Below are positions 16,376-25,844 of a stretch of 64,000 bases of DNA, one piece after another. Where the stretch lies: assembly GCA_910585455.1 (NCBI GenBank), contig CAJUEL010000007.1:62001-126000 (forward strand), read 5' to 3'. Both the position numbers and the translations under genes were made by a program. The notes below the pieces were generated by a model, which worked only from the letters and a program-made list of their open reading frames with translations, was not told the DNA's origin and ran no database searches. Every line of letters starts with the position of its first letter. The stretch's first letter is position 1. The DNA is from an uncultured Eisenbergiella sp. (GTDB lineage Bacteria; Bacillota; Clostridia; Lachnospirales; Lachnospiraceae).

Positions 16376-16792
16376 TCAGGCTTCCCTGCAAATCGCCTCT
16401 CTGACCGCATCCAGCTCTTCCGGCGCAGGCTCTGTCTGTTCCCAGCTGATTTTCTGTCCATCCTCCTGATAACGGGGAATCAAATGAATGTGAAAATGAG
16501 ACACTGTCTGGCCTGCCACCTCTCCGTTGTTCTGCACCAGATTAAAGCCATCGCAGGAAAGCTTTTCCATCATTTGCTCTGCCATCCGCTTTGCCAGAAC
16601 GAACGCCTTCGCACACCACTCCTCCGGCAGCTCATACAGATTTAGAAAGTGCTCCTTTGGTATAATCAGGGCATGTCCCCTGGTGGCTGGTCCCAGATCC
16701 AGAATAACGCGAAACATTTCGTCTTCATACAGCGTCCGGGAAGGGATTTCACCATTTGCAATCTTGCAGAAAATACAGTCATCTTTCCTCAC
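16376..16792 (-). CDS. HIT family nucleotide-binding protein
   Basis: A 138-residue histidine-triad protein: DDCIFCKIANGEIPSR at the N-terminus (zinc cysteines), GHALIIPKEH in the middle and the triad SHFHIHLIP with His99, His101 and His103. HIT proteins hydrolyse or transfer nucleoside monophosphates, for example from adenosine polyphosphates or AMP-lysine. The start is taken as GTG 16792, since GGAGG lies eight bases upstream. The start lies inside the end of the rhomboid gene (14-base overlap), so it is the last gene of the long minus-strand operon. Confidence 0.92.
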   Translation of the reverse strand: MRKDDCIFCKIANGEIPSRTLYEDEMFRVILDLGPATRGHALIIPKEHFLNLYELPEEWCAKAFVLAKRMAEQMMEKLSCDGFNLVQNNGEVAGQTVSHFHIHLIPRYQEDGQKISWEQTEPAPEELDAVREAICREA

Positions 16793-17435
16793 TTTTTTTT
16801 CCTCCTTTCCATACAGGCGGTATAATGCCAAGCAGAAATGCCAGCAAAAATCCGCTCAAAAGCCCGCCCAGATGGGCGGCATTGTTCACATATCCGCTCG
16901 CAAAACCCGCGTACAGAGACAACAGAATCGCAAATATCATCCGTTTCATTGAAATACGGGCCGCAGCCCCCTTTTTGACAATCACTAAAAACAGCAATGC
17001 GCCGGTCAGTCCGAATACCGCGCCGCTCGCGCCAATGGATTCGTAAAAGCCTCCCGTCGAAAGCTCATAGGCAGCGGAAAGCAGATTTCCACAGACAGCG
17101 GAACCCAGATACAAAAGCAGCGTCCTGATCTTCCCCATGCTTTTCTCCACAATCTCACCGCAAAAATACAAAAGCAGCATATTGGACAGAAGATGCTCTG
17201 CGTCCGAATGCAGAAAGGCAGCCGTCACCAGTCTGTAAAAATCATTCTCATACAGCAGGTGCAGGACACCGAAGCTCCCGGCATCCATCATCCGCACTCC
17301 CACCTGTGGAAATAAAAGCGCAATCAGAAAAATGATCACATTGATTCCAATCAGCACGACACAGCAAAACGGCAGTTCTCTGTACGCTCCGAAACCGCCA
17401 TCTTCCGTACTTTCTGAACTCTTACGGTATCCCAT
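16779..17435 (-). CDS. rhomboid family intramembrane serine protease
   Basis: A 218-residue membrane protein with six likely helices. Catalytic serine is Ser137 in SIGASGAVFGLTG and catalytic histidine His188 in NAAHLGGLLSG; FLHSDAEHLLSNM is the conserved helix-2 region. Rhomboids cut single-pass membrane proteins within the bilayer. Being at the end of the Tad pilus operon, a pilin- or TadE-like membrane protein might be a substrate (inference only). ATG 17435 has AGGAGG eight bases upstream. Confidence 0.92.
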   Translation of the reverse strand: MGYRKSSESTEDGGFGAYRELPFCCVVLIGINVIIFLIALLFPQVGVRMMDAGSFGVLHLLYENDFYRLVTAAFLHSDAEHLLSNMLLLYFCGEIVEKSMGKIRTLLLYLGSAVCGNLLSAAYELSTGGFYESIGASGAVFGLTGALLFLVIVKKGAAARISMKRMIFAILLSLYAGFASGYVNNAAHLGGLLSGFLLAFLLGIIPPVWKGGKKSEER

Positions 17436-17462
17436 AGCTGTTTCCTCCTGATACAAAGGGTA

Positions 17463-18695
17463 TCACTTTCTTCCGTCACTGTCAATAAATCCGTACCGAA
17501 AACGTTCCCTTCCAAACTGGATCAGATCCCCCTGCCCGAGCGCTACCGTCTCATGGGGCGCAAGCTTCTTTCCGTTTACCAGCGTTCCGTTTCTGGAGTT
17601 TAAATCCGTAATGCAAATGCCATCCTCTCCATACTCAAACCGGGCATGCAGTCTGCTCACCGAGCTGTCCGCCAGAACAATCGACACTTTTCCCTGCAGC
17701 TTTCCCACTGTCAGCGGCATGCTGCCAAGGCAAAACTGCCTCTCCCCCTCCTCCTCCGTCAGGCAGGGGGTACCCGTTCCTTTTTTCTGCGGTTTATCCA
17801 GATCCGTAAAGTATACCGTTTCCCCATTCTGTGATGATATCTGCTGCCCCTCATAGCTGCTCCATACGGAATCCTCCGGTTTTTCTTCTTTCATTCTTTC
17901 CGGCAGTCTTTTGGAAAAATTTTTTTTATGTTTCTTTCTGCCGCTTCTTTTCTTCTTTTTGCTTCCCCGCTTTCTCCGTTCAAAAAGCCGCCCAAGCCAC
18001 CCAGCCTCCGAAAACGTCGCCTGCGTCTGCGCCTCCTCCGGTTCTACTTCGTCCTCTGTAAACACATCCGCCCAATCAGCCCTTCCCGTCTCATCCGTCA
18101 GTGGCAGCATTCTGTCAATATCCGGCTCCTTGTTTTTTCCCCGCCAATCGGCCAGTTCCTTTTCCAGAACCGGCAAAAAAGCCGATAATACAAAATATTC
18201 CGCTTTTGACATCTTATAAAACTGATAGGCGATGTTCACCGCATGCTCGTCGCCATGATCCACATGCTCTAAAAAGAAATCCGCCAGCCTGGCATATCGG
18301 TGAGCATCCTCCTCCTGCTCCGGATAAAAACAAAAATACAGCTCCTCCGTTTCCACATCCGCAAAAATCGTTTCCGCCTCCAGCAATAATCCCCGTTCAT
18401 CCAGAAGATACTCGCCCAAATCCTCCAAAATCGCCTCTATCGCATACAAAATCCTTTTCAGCCCTTCCACATCCAGCTTTCTTTCTTCAAAAAGCCGTTC
18501 AATCGGCTGCCGGGATGAAATATCGTAATAGAGATAGGTTTCCCCGTCCAACTGCCTCTTACTGCATGCCAAAAGTCTTCCGATCTGATTTTGCGTCATC
18601 ATCCGATAAGCGTAGCTATCCAAAACCTCCTCAGAGATGCTTTTTATCACCATATAGCTATGGCTCAATTCCCGTTTATATGTAATATCCTTCAT
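17463..18695 (-). CDS. DUF6382-type protein with C-terminal FHA domain
   Basis: A 410-residue protein in three parts. The N-terminal 190 residues are a DUF6382-like domain (SYMVIKSISEEVLDSYAYRMM, LYYDISSRQPIERLF). A very basic linker of Lys/Arg runs (about 225-265) follows. The C-terminal FHA domain (about 315-405) has SIVLADSSVSRLHARFEY and DLNSRNGTLVNGKKL, the phosphothreonine-binding loops. FHA proteins read Ser/Thr kinase signals. Its place between the TadE-like and rhomboid genes suggests that pilus assembly or export is under phospho-control; no kinase lies in the window. Confidence 0.88.
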   Translation of the reverse strand: MKDITYKRELSHSYMVIKSISEEVLDSYAYRMMTQNQIGRLLACSKRQLDGETYLYYDISSRQPIERLFEERKLDVEGLKRILYAIEAILEDLGEYLLDERGLLLEAETIFADVETEELYFCFYPEQEEDAHRYARLADFFLEHVDHGDEHAVNIAYQFYKMSKAEYFVLSAFLPVLEKELADWRGKNKEPDIDRMLPLTDETGRADWADVFTEDEVEPEEAQTQATFSEAGWLGRLFERRKRGSKKKKRSGRKKHKKNFSKRLPERMKEEKPEDSVWSSYEGQQISSQNGETVYFTDLDKPQKKGTGTPCLTEEEGERQFCLGSMPLTVGKLQGKVSIVLADSSVSRLHARFEYGEDGICITDLNSRNGTLVNGKKLAPHETVALGQGDLIQFGRERFRYGFIDSDGRK

Positions 18696-18713
18696 TTTGT
18701 CCCCACTTCCCTG

Positions 18714-19157
18714 TTATCCCTGCCCCAACCGACCCAGATTCCGCAGTCCTCTGATATACGTCACCGGATCCCTGACCATTGCCCGGAAGGATGCTGAAAG
18801 CTTCGGAATCCGCTCCCCCAGCCGCGAGAAGGGCGTATTCTTTTCCAGCGTCACCCTCACAGAAAGTCCGCCTGCATCTATCGTTCTGCTCTCATCCTCA
18901 AAGGACAGCACTTCCTGCCCAAGAAGCTCATCCAGCTGCATTTCCACATATTCTTCCCGGTTTCCCTCCTGCCTGCTGCCCCGAAATGCCGACACATACG
19001 CTGCCTGCACCATAAAGCAGCCCTGATATAAATAGCTGCACAAATAAACCAGCATCAAAATCAGAATGGACGAAAGAGGAAGCAAAACCGATGCTTCAAC
19101 CACCACATAACCGTCCTGTCCCTTCCCGCCCGCATGCTTCCATAAAGCTCCACTCAT
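18714..19157 (-). CDS. TadE-like pseudopilin
   Basis: A 147-residue protein with the TadE-type start: a short polar lead, then DGYVVVEASVLLPLSSILILMLVYL, where Glu21 precedes a hydrophobic helix as in TadE/TadF. The rest is an extracytoplasmic domain. TadE-like minor pilins take part in assembly of Flp pili. ATG 19157 is chosen for GAGG eight bases upstream, discarding an N-terminal extension. Part of the tad operon. Confidence 0.75.
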   Translation of the reverse strand: MSGALWKHAGGKGQDGYVVVEASVLLPLSSILILMLVYLCSYLYQGCFMVQAAYVSAFRGSRQEGNREEYVEMQLDELLGQEVLSFEDESRTIDAGGLSVRVTLEKNTPFSRLGERIPKLSASFRAMVRDPVTYIRGLRNLGRLGQG

Positions 19158-19167
19158 ATGCGCCACC

Positions 19168-19599
19168 TCACCTTCCTCCAAACGAAAGAATCCACAGCAG
19201 CGCCGTCGCCCCAAGCAGAAACGGGGCAAACGGCAGCTTACTGTTTCTTTTTAGTTTGCCTGCCACAACCCCCACACCGGCATACACAGCAACGAGCAGG
19301 CATGCCGTACACAGCACCGCCAGGCAAAGCTCCCATCCCAACAGCAGCCCGAAAACCAGCACCATATCGCCGTCTCCTCTGCCCAGCCTGCCGCCGGACA
19401 ACATGCCAAACACCCAGAGCATGATCCCCGGAACCAGCGCCAGCAGCACATCATACCATCCGAGGGCTCCGCTCTGCAGCTGCCAGCCTGTCATTCCGAT
19501 ACCAGCCAAAAAGCCGGCCAGCAACACATTCCGCTCTATTTTCTGCCAGGCGCAATCCGTTATGGTACAGACCGCGCCAAATATAATTGCACCTTCCAT
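19168..19599 (-). CDS. prepilin peptidase, A24 family (TadV/CpaA type)
   Basis: A 143-residue polytopic membrane protein holding only the peptidase half of the A24 family, as in TadV/CpaA, without the methylase half. The catalytic aspartates are likely Asp15 (CTITDCAWQKIERN) and Asp76 or Asp78 in the GRGDGDMVLVFGLLLG motif. It should cleave the class III leader of the Flp pilin at 22005. A GTG start at 19626 with closer GGAGG would add nine residues; the ATG at 19599 is preferred for family length. Confidence 0.85.
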   Translation of the reverse strand: MEGAIIFGAVCTITDCAWQKIERNVLLAGFLAGIGMTGWQLQSGALGWYDVLLALVPGIMLWVFGMLSGGRLGRGDGDMVLVFGLLLGWELCLAVLCTACLLVAVYAGVGVVAGKLKRNSKLPFAPFLLGATALLWILSFGGR

Positions 19600-19653
19600 T
19601 TCTGCTCCCTGTATATCATTCCACACAATTCCTCCGGATTCCTACCCGTCCAT

Positions 19654-20415
19654 TCAGCCACATTTCGGGCAGGCATGCCTCCCTGCCTCCACCGCTTCCT
19701 TCAATGTCACGCAATCAATCGACCGCTTTATTCCGCTGCAGCTTACCGTGCTATGGAAGCGCGTCCCGCTTTCCGTCACATACACCGTAGCGCTGCTTCC
19801 GCCACAGCTTTCGCATGCCGAATACTTCCCGCCATCCCTGTTCGTCATATTCTCTGCCTGCTCTCTTCCCACCAGCTTTACGGAAGGATTCAAATAAATA
19901 CATTCCCGTTCCCGGTGATAGGCGCTGCCTGATTTCGTGATATAGACCAGCTCTTCCCGCTCCTCTCCCAGGGCTCCATTTTCCTGCGAAAGATCATAAC
20001 CGATCCATTTATGCATCACACATCCATTTGTGATAGACGACGCCCGGAATGCGGCGATTCCAAACATGGGCTTTACCGGGCTCACCGTGACCAGGCGGAT
20101 ATCCACCTCCCCGCCCTCCTGTCCATACGCCAGCATGGACAGCTCCCGTCCTGTCTGATGCAGCTTTCCCTCCTGCACCGAAAAGGTCTGAAACATGAGG
20201 ATCAGAGAAAGCAGATTTCCCATCGCCAAAAGAAATATTGGTAACGCAAACGCCGCTTCCACCGTCATATTCCCCGGAAGGGCCGGGCAGGATGCCTCTG
20301 GCTTTTTGGGTAATTCATGGAGCAAATCAGGAAAATGGTGGGATGTTCTTTGCCTTATATGTTCTATATGGGGAGATAAATATTTCAGTTTTAACAGTTT
20401 CATTTCCAGAGGCAC
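19654..20415 (-). CDS. TadE-like membrane-anchored protein with duplicated Cys motifs
   Basis: A 253-residue protein. After a 48-residue lead comes the pilin-like NMTVEAAFALPIFLLAMGNLLSL segment (Glu53 before a helix). The extracytoplasmic part carries two copies of a VY(I/V)T(K/E)SG...H...C module: residues 157-172 ending in Cys172, followed by CESC (201-204), and residues 211-226 ending in Cys226, followed by CPKC (249-252). This resembles the short YVxxTGxxYHxxxC modules found at the ends of some nucleases and surface proteins. The pairs could bind zinc or form disulfides. GTG start, behind GGAGG. Confidence 0.75.
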   Translation of the reverse strand: MPLEMKLLKLKYLSPHIEHIRQRTSHHFPDLLHELPKKPEASCPALPGNMTVEAAFALPIFLLAMGNLLSLILMFQTFSVQEGKLHQTGRELSMLAYGQEGGEVDIRLVTVSPVKPMFGIAAFRASSITNGCVMHKWIGYDLSQENGALGEEREELVYITKSGSAYHRERECIYLNPSVKLVGREQAENMTNRDGGKYSACESCGGSSATVYVTESGTRFHSTVSCSGIKRSIDCVTLKEAVEAGRHACPKCG

Positions 20416-20476
20416 CCGGTCCGACCCTCCCTTCCTGTCACAGACTTTTCAAACCTCCCGGCACATATGCAGGGTT

Positions 20477-21916
20477 TTATTCATACTCATAAATTCTCTT
20501 TATGCTGTAGCTGCCGCCATAGCGGCTCGTCACAAAAATTTCCGCTTCCATGCCGTCAATCATCCCATCCAGCCGGAAATTTCCATTCCCCGGCGTTTTG
20601 CGGATATCGCTTTCCATCACATCCATCAGGCCGGTCACCGCCTGACGGGCGCCGTGCAGCACCAGCAGCGCGCCCAGATAGTCCTGATAGCTCATCCCGC
20701 TCTCCGGCGCATGATAGGAATCCAGATGGCTTCGATAGGTTAAGAGCTGATAAAAGGGCGTATTCCAGGTTCCCTCCGATTTCATCACGGGAACCTTATC
20801 CCCCCGAAACAAAATCCTGATGTCCTTGACGCTTTCCGCATAAGCCCAGGCGAACAGAATCACTACCTCGATCAGCTCTGCCACCTCCGGAAGCAGAAGA
20901 ATTGCCGCGATCACGGATGCCGCCGCTTTCGCTTCACTGCGCAGACCGCTTCCGAACAAAAATGCCACGTTCGCCGCCTCCCGCATCCACAAAAGCTCCT
21001 GCGCCGTTTTGCGCAGATTTTCCCGGTCAGAGGTCTGCTGCTGTAAAATATATTCCACCTCATAGGCGAGGGCGCTGTTTTCCTTTTCCTTTCTCAGATT
21101 GCCGCATTTTTCCAGAATATAGGCATACAAAAGACCGTTGTCCAGCATGCTGTCCGCCGGTTCTTTAGGTTCCATCAATCCCGTCCCCCGGTTCAGGCTC
21201 CGCACAGAGGGGCGTCCGCCCTCCGAAAGGGATGCCGCTGAAAGGCGCATGCCCTGCGCGGCCACGCCCAGGATTCCTTCCCCCCGGGTTGCCTGCACCG
21301 CATCCGAGGGCGTTTCCGGAATATCGCCATTCCACTCCTCGTCCTGCAGCCGCTTTTTCTGCGTAATCTCCTCCTTCATGGCAGCCTCTGCCGCATCCCA
21401 CTGCCCTTCCATATCCTGCCCCTGCAGCCCTTCCAGCTGCCGCCCTTTCTGCAAAATGCTCTCCGCCAGGGAAATGCCGTACCGGTCCTTCATATACTGC
21501 ACCACATGATATTTTAATACCGCTCCCGCATCATCCGTCGCCACACCCGCCCGCAGAAGCTCCACACGGTCCGTATACAGCGCAGTGATATCCCGGGTGA
21601 GCGGAATGGAAAATTCCTCCGCGGGGCGCAGATTTTTCTCCATATAGCTATAAATCTGCTCCTCCGTCCGGTGAAAGGAAGGATCTGCCGTTCCATACGA
21701 GGTATCGATGAAAAACAGATCATACTGCCCAAGCATTTCCCGATGGTACTGTGCCAGAGCGGAGTCCAGCGCCATATCCGCACAGCACTCTGCATGCATG
21801 CGGATCGTGCTGCGCCGCGCTCCTTCAACCACAGCGAGGAATAAGGACAGCAGGACGCCTGTAACCAAAGCCAGATACACCGTCATGTATCCCGCCCTCA
21901 CCGTATGTTCTCTCAT
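20477..21916 (-). CDS. DUF5702 (TadG-like) protein
   Basis: A 479-residue protein with one N-terminal membrane helix, AGYMTVYLALVTGVLLSLFLAVVEGAR, then a long extracytoplasmic region (ADMALDSALAQYHREMLGQYDLFFIDTSYG) typical of the DUF5702 proteins in clostridial tad operons, which occupy the place of TadG. A second hydrophobic stretch lies near residue 340 (AAASVIAAILLLPEVAELIEVVILF). It probably is a minor pilus component. Located directly after the pilin gene. Confidence 0.8.
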   Translation of the reverse strand: MREHTVRAGYMTVYLALVTGVLLSLFLAVVEGARRSTIRMHAECCADMALDSALAQYHREMLGQYDLFFIDTSYGTADPSFHRTEEQIYSYMEKNLRPAEEFSIPLTRDITALYTDRVELLRAGVATDDAGAVLKYHVVQYMKDRYGISLAESILQKGRQLEGLQGQDMEGQWDAAEAAMKEEITQKKRLQDEEWNGDIPETPSDAVQATRGEGILGVAAQGMRLSAASLSEGGRPSVRSLNRGTGLMEPKEPADSMLDNGLLYAYILEKCGNLRKEKENSALAYEVEYILQQQTSDRENLRKTAQELLWMREAANVAFLFGSGLRSEAKAAASVIAAILLLPEVAELIEVVILFAWAYAESVKDIRILFRGDKVPVMKSEGTWNTPFYQLLTYRSHLDSYHAPESGMSYQDYLGALLVLHGARQAVTGLMDVMESDIRKTPGNGNFRLDGMIDGMEAEIFVTSRYGGSYSIKRIYEYE

Positions 21917-22004
21917 ATGTCCCCCTGTGCGTCACGGGCAATGCCCGCGATGCTGTGTCGATCCGCGACCTTGATCCATAGCCTGAAAGGAAGCTTTGTG
22001 CAGC

Positions 22005-22223
22005 TCATACCTTTCCCGCCTGGGATGAAATTTTGGAGAAAATGGAATTTACCAGCTCCGTAATTTTATCCTTGAAAATCAGGACCAGCCCCACCGCGAC
22101 CAAAATCAGCAACACGATTTCCACCGTACCAATCCCTTCCTCATTGTTCAGGCTTTCCTCCATGCGATACCGCAGCGCGTTCCATGCCGTCACAAGCTTC
22201 CATTTTATGCTCATTGCTTTCAT
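22005..22223 (-). CDS. Flp-type major pilin
   Basis: A 72-residue prepilin. A basic leader of about 30 residues ends in NNEEG, followed by IGTVEIVLLILVAVGLVLIF. Cleavage after Gly would leave Glu at position 5, as in Flp pilins, although the usual Tyr6 is Ile here. The C-terminal part is short and amphipathic. ATG 22223 has AAGGAG six bases upstream. It is the likely substrate of the prepilin peptidase at 19168. About 150 non-coding bases separate it from the TadC-like gene. Confidence 0.82.
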   Translation of the reverse strand: MKAMSIKWKLVTAWNALRYRMEESLNNEEGIGTVEIVLLILVAVGLVLIFKDKITELVNSIFSKISSQAGKV

Positions 22224-22375
22224 TATTTTCTCCTTCCTGCCGCATTTGCGGCATCCGCACCTACAGCACCCGCATGTGCGCCCCATGCGCGGACAGCATC
22301 CCCATACGCATCATCCATATATGTAGCATATCCGTCCTTTACCGTTACAGCTTCCTCCTGCAATGCTCCCCTTTC

Positions 22376-23764
22376 TCACAGTCCGCCAAAGGAAAAGCAC
22401 GCCGGCACCATCACAAGAATCATCACCACCACCAGCATCATGAGCATGGGCAGCAGCATTCTGGTCTGCGCCTCCTCTCCCTTCCTGCGGGCGGCCGCTT
22501 TTCGTTCCTCAAAGGCATTTACCGCCTCCTGATTGAGCGCTGCGAGCAGTCCGCCCGCTCCCTTGCGCACGTTCTGGGATAACAGGGAGGCGCATTTTTT
22601 ATACTGGGGCAGCCTGCAGCGCTTTCCGAAATTCTCATATGCCTCCAGCTCCGCAGTGCCGCTCTCCATCTCCCGGCAGGCGCGCAGCACCTCCTCATAG
22701 ACCGGGGATGCGCCTTTCTTCTCCGCTTCCTTCGCCATCCGCATAAACACCATCCGGACCGGCATGCCGGTTCCGGCCAACAACGCCAGTCTGCTCAAAA
22801 AGGAAGGATAGGAAAGCAGCATTTCTTCCCTGCGCTTTTCCCCTTCCTGCTTCACATCATTTTCAAAGGCGAAGTTTAACAGGAAGCATCCGGCAATCGT
22901 CAGCAGCGCAATCCATGCGCCGTAGGAGGGCCGCGCTATTTCCCAGGAAAGTGTTTTTCCCTCAAACTCTTCCGGCAAAATGAAGATTTTACTCTCTTCC
23001 TGCGTTTCCTCCTCCCAAAGCTGCCGCGCCGTCTCCCGCGCCAGTCTGGACGCCGCATCCTGCCCCTTTGGAATCACCCGGATGGTATAAACCCGCTCCG
23101 CCAGATCATCGCCGCAGCTCATCACCGCCCGCAGCTCCACCAGTCTTCCTTCTTCCTCTGTCAGCTCATTTCTTACATGCCCTGTCCCATCCAACAGGTC
23201 ATAGCTGCCGCTTTCAAAACGGACATCCACCAATCCGCCCTGCAAGCTCTCAGGAAAAGCAAGATCACCGTCCACTCCGTCCGGATTCCAGCCTTCCACC
23301 AGCATATCCAGCTCAGACTGCGCCTGCATGAGCGCTGTTTTTTGTTCTTCCCGGGTAAGCTGTCCGGCGGGCACCTCCACCAGAATGCCCGTCAGCCTTT
23401 CCCCGCCCATCGTCACATTCATTTCATATTGTCTGCTGCCCTCTGTCGGCGCCGGCTTTTCTAACGACTTCACGGCGCCATCCTGCGCCTGCCGCCAGCC
23501 TGCGGCCATCAATGCTGCCGCCGCTGCCATGCCCGCCAGAAATACCAGGATCAGCTTTTCGTTTTTCCGGATCTGATACCTTTTATAATACTCCTTCGCC
23601 AGCTTTTCCCCATAAATGGCGGACAGCGCTTCTTCGGCGCCGCCTCGTGCACCATGCGGATGGCGTGTCCGATATCTTTCCTGCCTTCTCCACAGCCATT
23701 TTGCCGGCCCGTAAAAAATGCCTTCCTTCCCTTCTTCGCAAAGCTCCAACGGCTCATAGCTCAT
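22376..23764 (-). CDS. TadC-like type II/IV secretion F protein
   Basis: A 462-residue inner-membrane platform protein. A helix near residue 70 (LILVFLAGMAAAAALMAAGW) is followed by a large extracytoplasmic insert (about 95-275) unusual for TadC. The T2SF core follows (REEMLLSYPSFLSRLALLAGTGMPVRMVFMRM, then CREMESGTAELEAYENFGKRCRLPQYKKCASLLSQNVRKG) and a final helix (MLLPMLMMLVVVMILVMVPAC). It pairs with the TadB-like protein under the CpaF motor. Confidence 0.85.
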   Translation of the reverse strand: MSYEPLELCEEGKEGIFYGPAKWLWRRQERYRTRHPHGARGGAEEALSAIYGEKLAKEYYKRYQIRKNEKLILVFLAGMAAAAALMAAGWRQAQDGAVKSLEKPAPTEGSRQYEMNVTMGGERLTGILVEVPAGQLTREEQKTALMQAQSELDMLVEGWNPDGVDGDLAFPESLQGGLVDVRFESGSYDLLDGTGHVRNELTEEEGRLVELRAVMSCGDDLAERVYTIRVIPKGQDAASRLARETARQLWEEETQEESKIFILPEEFEGKTLSWEIARPSYGAWIALLTIAGCFLLNFAFENDVKQEGEKRREEMLLSYPSFLSRLALLAGTGMPVRMVFMRMAKEAEKKGASPVYEEVLRACREMESGTAELEAYENFGKRCRLPQYKKCASLLSQNVRKGAGGLLAALNQEAVNAFEERKAAARRKGEEAQTRMLLPMLMMLVVVMILVMVPACFSFGGL

Positions 23765-23872
23765 CTCCCATATGCCCTTTCTCCGCTCTTGTCATGACTA
23801 TCCACTCTGTAAACAACTGCGCGCACGTAATATCACGATTTGCCGGTGGAAAAACCCTGCTGCCCATCCTCT

Positions 23873-24652
23873 TCACAGCCGGATATCCATCAGCCTATCC
23901 CCCAGCACACACGCTGCCAGATAGATGGCAAGACATATTGTCATCACCAGAATGCCCGCCGCATTGTGATAGAGAATATCAAAGAACCCCTTCGAGCTGA
24001 TCTGCATATAGCCAAACAGAAGAAACGGAATCAGCGTCATCACCTTCTGCTCATACCTTTTGGAGGCCAGCAGCGTCCCGATCTCCCGGTCCACATCCAT
24101 TCTCTGCTGCGTCAGCTCCGCCGTGCGGCGGATGATCTCCTTTAAGTTGCCGCCCATGCGCTTCGCCACCGCAAAAACCTCCGTAAAGTCCCGGATTTCC
24201 TCCACACAGCTGCGCTCCCCCAGATTGAGAAGCATCTGCTCCAGCGGAAGCTGGTTGCGCAGTCCTTTCCGCAAAAGCGCAAGCTCCCGCGCCATTTCGC
24301 TTTCCCTTCCATACAGCCCACGGATTTCCCCCTCCGCCTCCAGAAAGGCATTTTCTGCGGCGCGCCCCGCCTGCATTCCCGCGCTCACCGCCAGCACCGT
24401 ATCCTTAAACTGCACGGAAAGCCGTTCCCTGCGTTCCCGCGCGCATTTCTCACGGGTCCTGCGCAGGCTGATATAAACTACGGCGGGCAGGGCAAGAAAG
24501 CCGAGCCAGGAACGGTAAAACATATAGGCAAAGGCTCCCGTTATCCCGACGCTTTTGCAAAAAACAAGCGCAAGCTCCCGAAACGAAAGCCGGTAGCTTC
24601 CGTAATCCGTTTTCTCACCGTCCGACGCCTGCCGCTTCCAGCTTTTCCACAT
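23873..24652 (-). CDS. TadB-like type II/IV secretion F protein
   Basis: A 259-residue membrane protein with the F domain (DTVLAVSAGMQAGRAAENAFLEAEGEI, then LEQMLLNLGERSCVEEIRDFTEVFAVAKRMGGNLKEII) and paired C-terminal helices. Its ATG lies 38 bases inside the end of the CpaF-like gene, with GGAG nine bases upstream, so translation is probably coupled to the ATPase. Shorter than Gram-negative TadB. Confidence 0.88.
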   Translation of the reverse strand: MWKSWKRQASDGEKTDYGSYRLSFRELALVFCKSVGITGAFAYMFYRSWLGFLALPAVVYISLRRTREKCARERRERLSVQFKDTVLAVSAGMQAGRAAENAFLEAEGEIRGLYGRESEMARELALLRKGLRNQLPLEQMLLNLGERSCVEEIRDFTEVFAVAKRMGGNLKEIIRRTAELTQQRMDVDREIGTLLASKRYEQKVMTLIPFLLFGYMQISSKGFFDILYHNAAGILVMTICLAIYLAACVLGDRLMDIRL

Positions 24653-25844
24653 GCGTAAGCGCTCCTTTCCGCACCAGCCTGCCGCTCACATGCTCCTTCG
24701 TGCTGTTTTCATCCTCTTCAAAGGCATAGAGCGTCTCCGTCTCAATTTCCCCTTCCGAAAATCCGGTGATCTCTGCGATTTCCAGCACCTTCCGCGTCTT
24801 GTCCCGCATCCGTCCCAGATGTACCAGAATGTCGATGCCGGACGCGATCTGTCTGCGTATGGCGGACAGAGGAATATCCATCCCCATCAAAAGCATGGTT
24901 TCCATCCGCAAAAGCATATCCCGCGCCGTGTTCCCATGTCCCGTTGACATACTGCCGTCATGCCCGGAATTGTATGCCGTCAGAAGCTCCGAAATTTCCG
25001 CCCCGCGCACCTCTCCCACGATGATCCGATCCGGCCGCATGCGCAGGGAAGAACGGATCAAATCCCGGATCGTCACCGGCTTACAGCCCTCGATATTGGC
25101 GTTTCTCGTCTCCAGGGATACCAGATTCTGCGCGAATTTCAGCTGCAGCTCCGCGCTGTCCTCGATGGTGATGATCCGCTCCTGCGGCGGAATCGCCTGG
25201 GACAGCGCATTTAAGAAGGTCGTCTTGCCGCTGCCCGTGCCGCCGCTGATGAAAATGTTATACCTACACCGCACCAAAAGCTCCAGAAATCTCCGGCACT
25301 CCTCATCCAGAGAGCCCAGCTCCACCAGCCGGTCCATCGTCATGCCCTCCTTTGGGAACCGCCGGATCGTCAGAATCGGTCCGTTTAAGGCGATCGGCGC
25401 AAGCACCACATTCACCCGGGAACCGTCCGCCAGTCTGGCATCCAGAATCGGCGATGCTTCATTCACCACTCTGTTGCAGCCCGCCGCGATCTGCTGTATC
25501 ACATCCTGCATCCGGTCCGGGCTTTCAAAGTGTCCGTTCCACGCGGACAATCTCCCCTCTTTTTCCACAAAAATCCGTTCCGGGCCGTTGATCATGATTT
25601 CTGTGATGCCGCTGTCCTCCAAAAGCGCCTGCAGCACATCCAGTCCGCGGATGGAAGCGAACAGCTCCCGGCCCAAAGCCCTTCTTTTGGCCACCTCCAG
25701 CTTCCCGGCGCACTCCCGGGAGGAAAGCCTCTCATCGATCAGGCGCTGCACCTGTTCATCCGAAAAATCCTGCCCACAGTCCAGCTTCGCCAGAATTTCC
25801 CGCTTCACAGCCGCCTTATATTCCTCATATTCCTGCCTGTTCAT
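24615..25844 (-). CDS. CpaF/TadA family secretion ATPase
   Basis: A 409-residue hexameric ATPase that drives Flp pilus assembly. Walker A is SGGTGSGKTTFLNAL; the Asp box shows ERIITIEDSAELQL; Walker B region RPDRIIVGEVRGAE and the TGHGNTARDML His box follow. Start is uncertain: ATG 25844 (MNRQEYEEY) touches GGAGG directly but has AAAGGA twelve bases off; the upstream ATG 25868 has no ribosome site. It overlaps the end of the CpaE-like gene. Confidence 0.93.
   Translation of the reverse strand: MNRQEYEEYKAAVKREILAKLDCGQDFSDEQVQRLIDERLSSRECAGKLEVAKRRALGRELFASIRGLDVLQALLEDSGITEIMINGPERIFVEKEGRLSAWNGHFESPDRMQDVIQQIAAGCNRVVNEASPILDARLADGSRVNVVLAPIALNGPILTIRRFPKEGMTMDRLVELGSLDEECRRFLELLVRCRYNIFISGGTGSGKTTFLNALSQAIPPQERIITIEDSAELQLKFAQNLVSLETRNANIEGCKPVTIRDLIRSSLRMRPDRIIVGEVRGAEISELLTAYNSGHDGSMSTGHGNTARDMLLRMETMLLMGMDIPLSAIRRQIASGIDILVHLGRMRDKTRKVLEIAEITGFSEGEIETETLYAFEEDENSTKEHVSGRLVRKGALTHVEKLEAAGVGR

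Noticed and set aside
22233..22370. Ala/Asp-rich frame between the TadC-like and pilin genes (minus strand)
   Set aside because: Only a TTG start two bases from a purine-rich stretch, and no family resemblance; probably pilin leader sequence.
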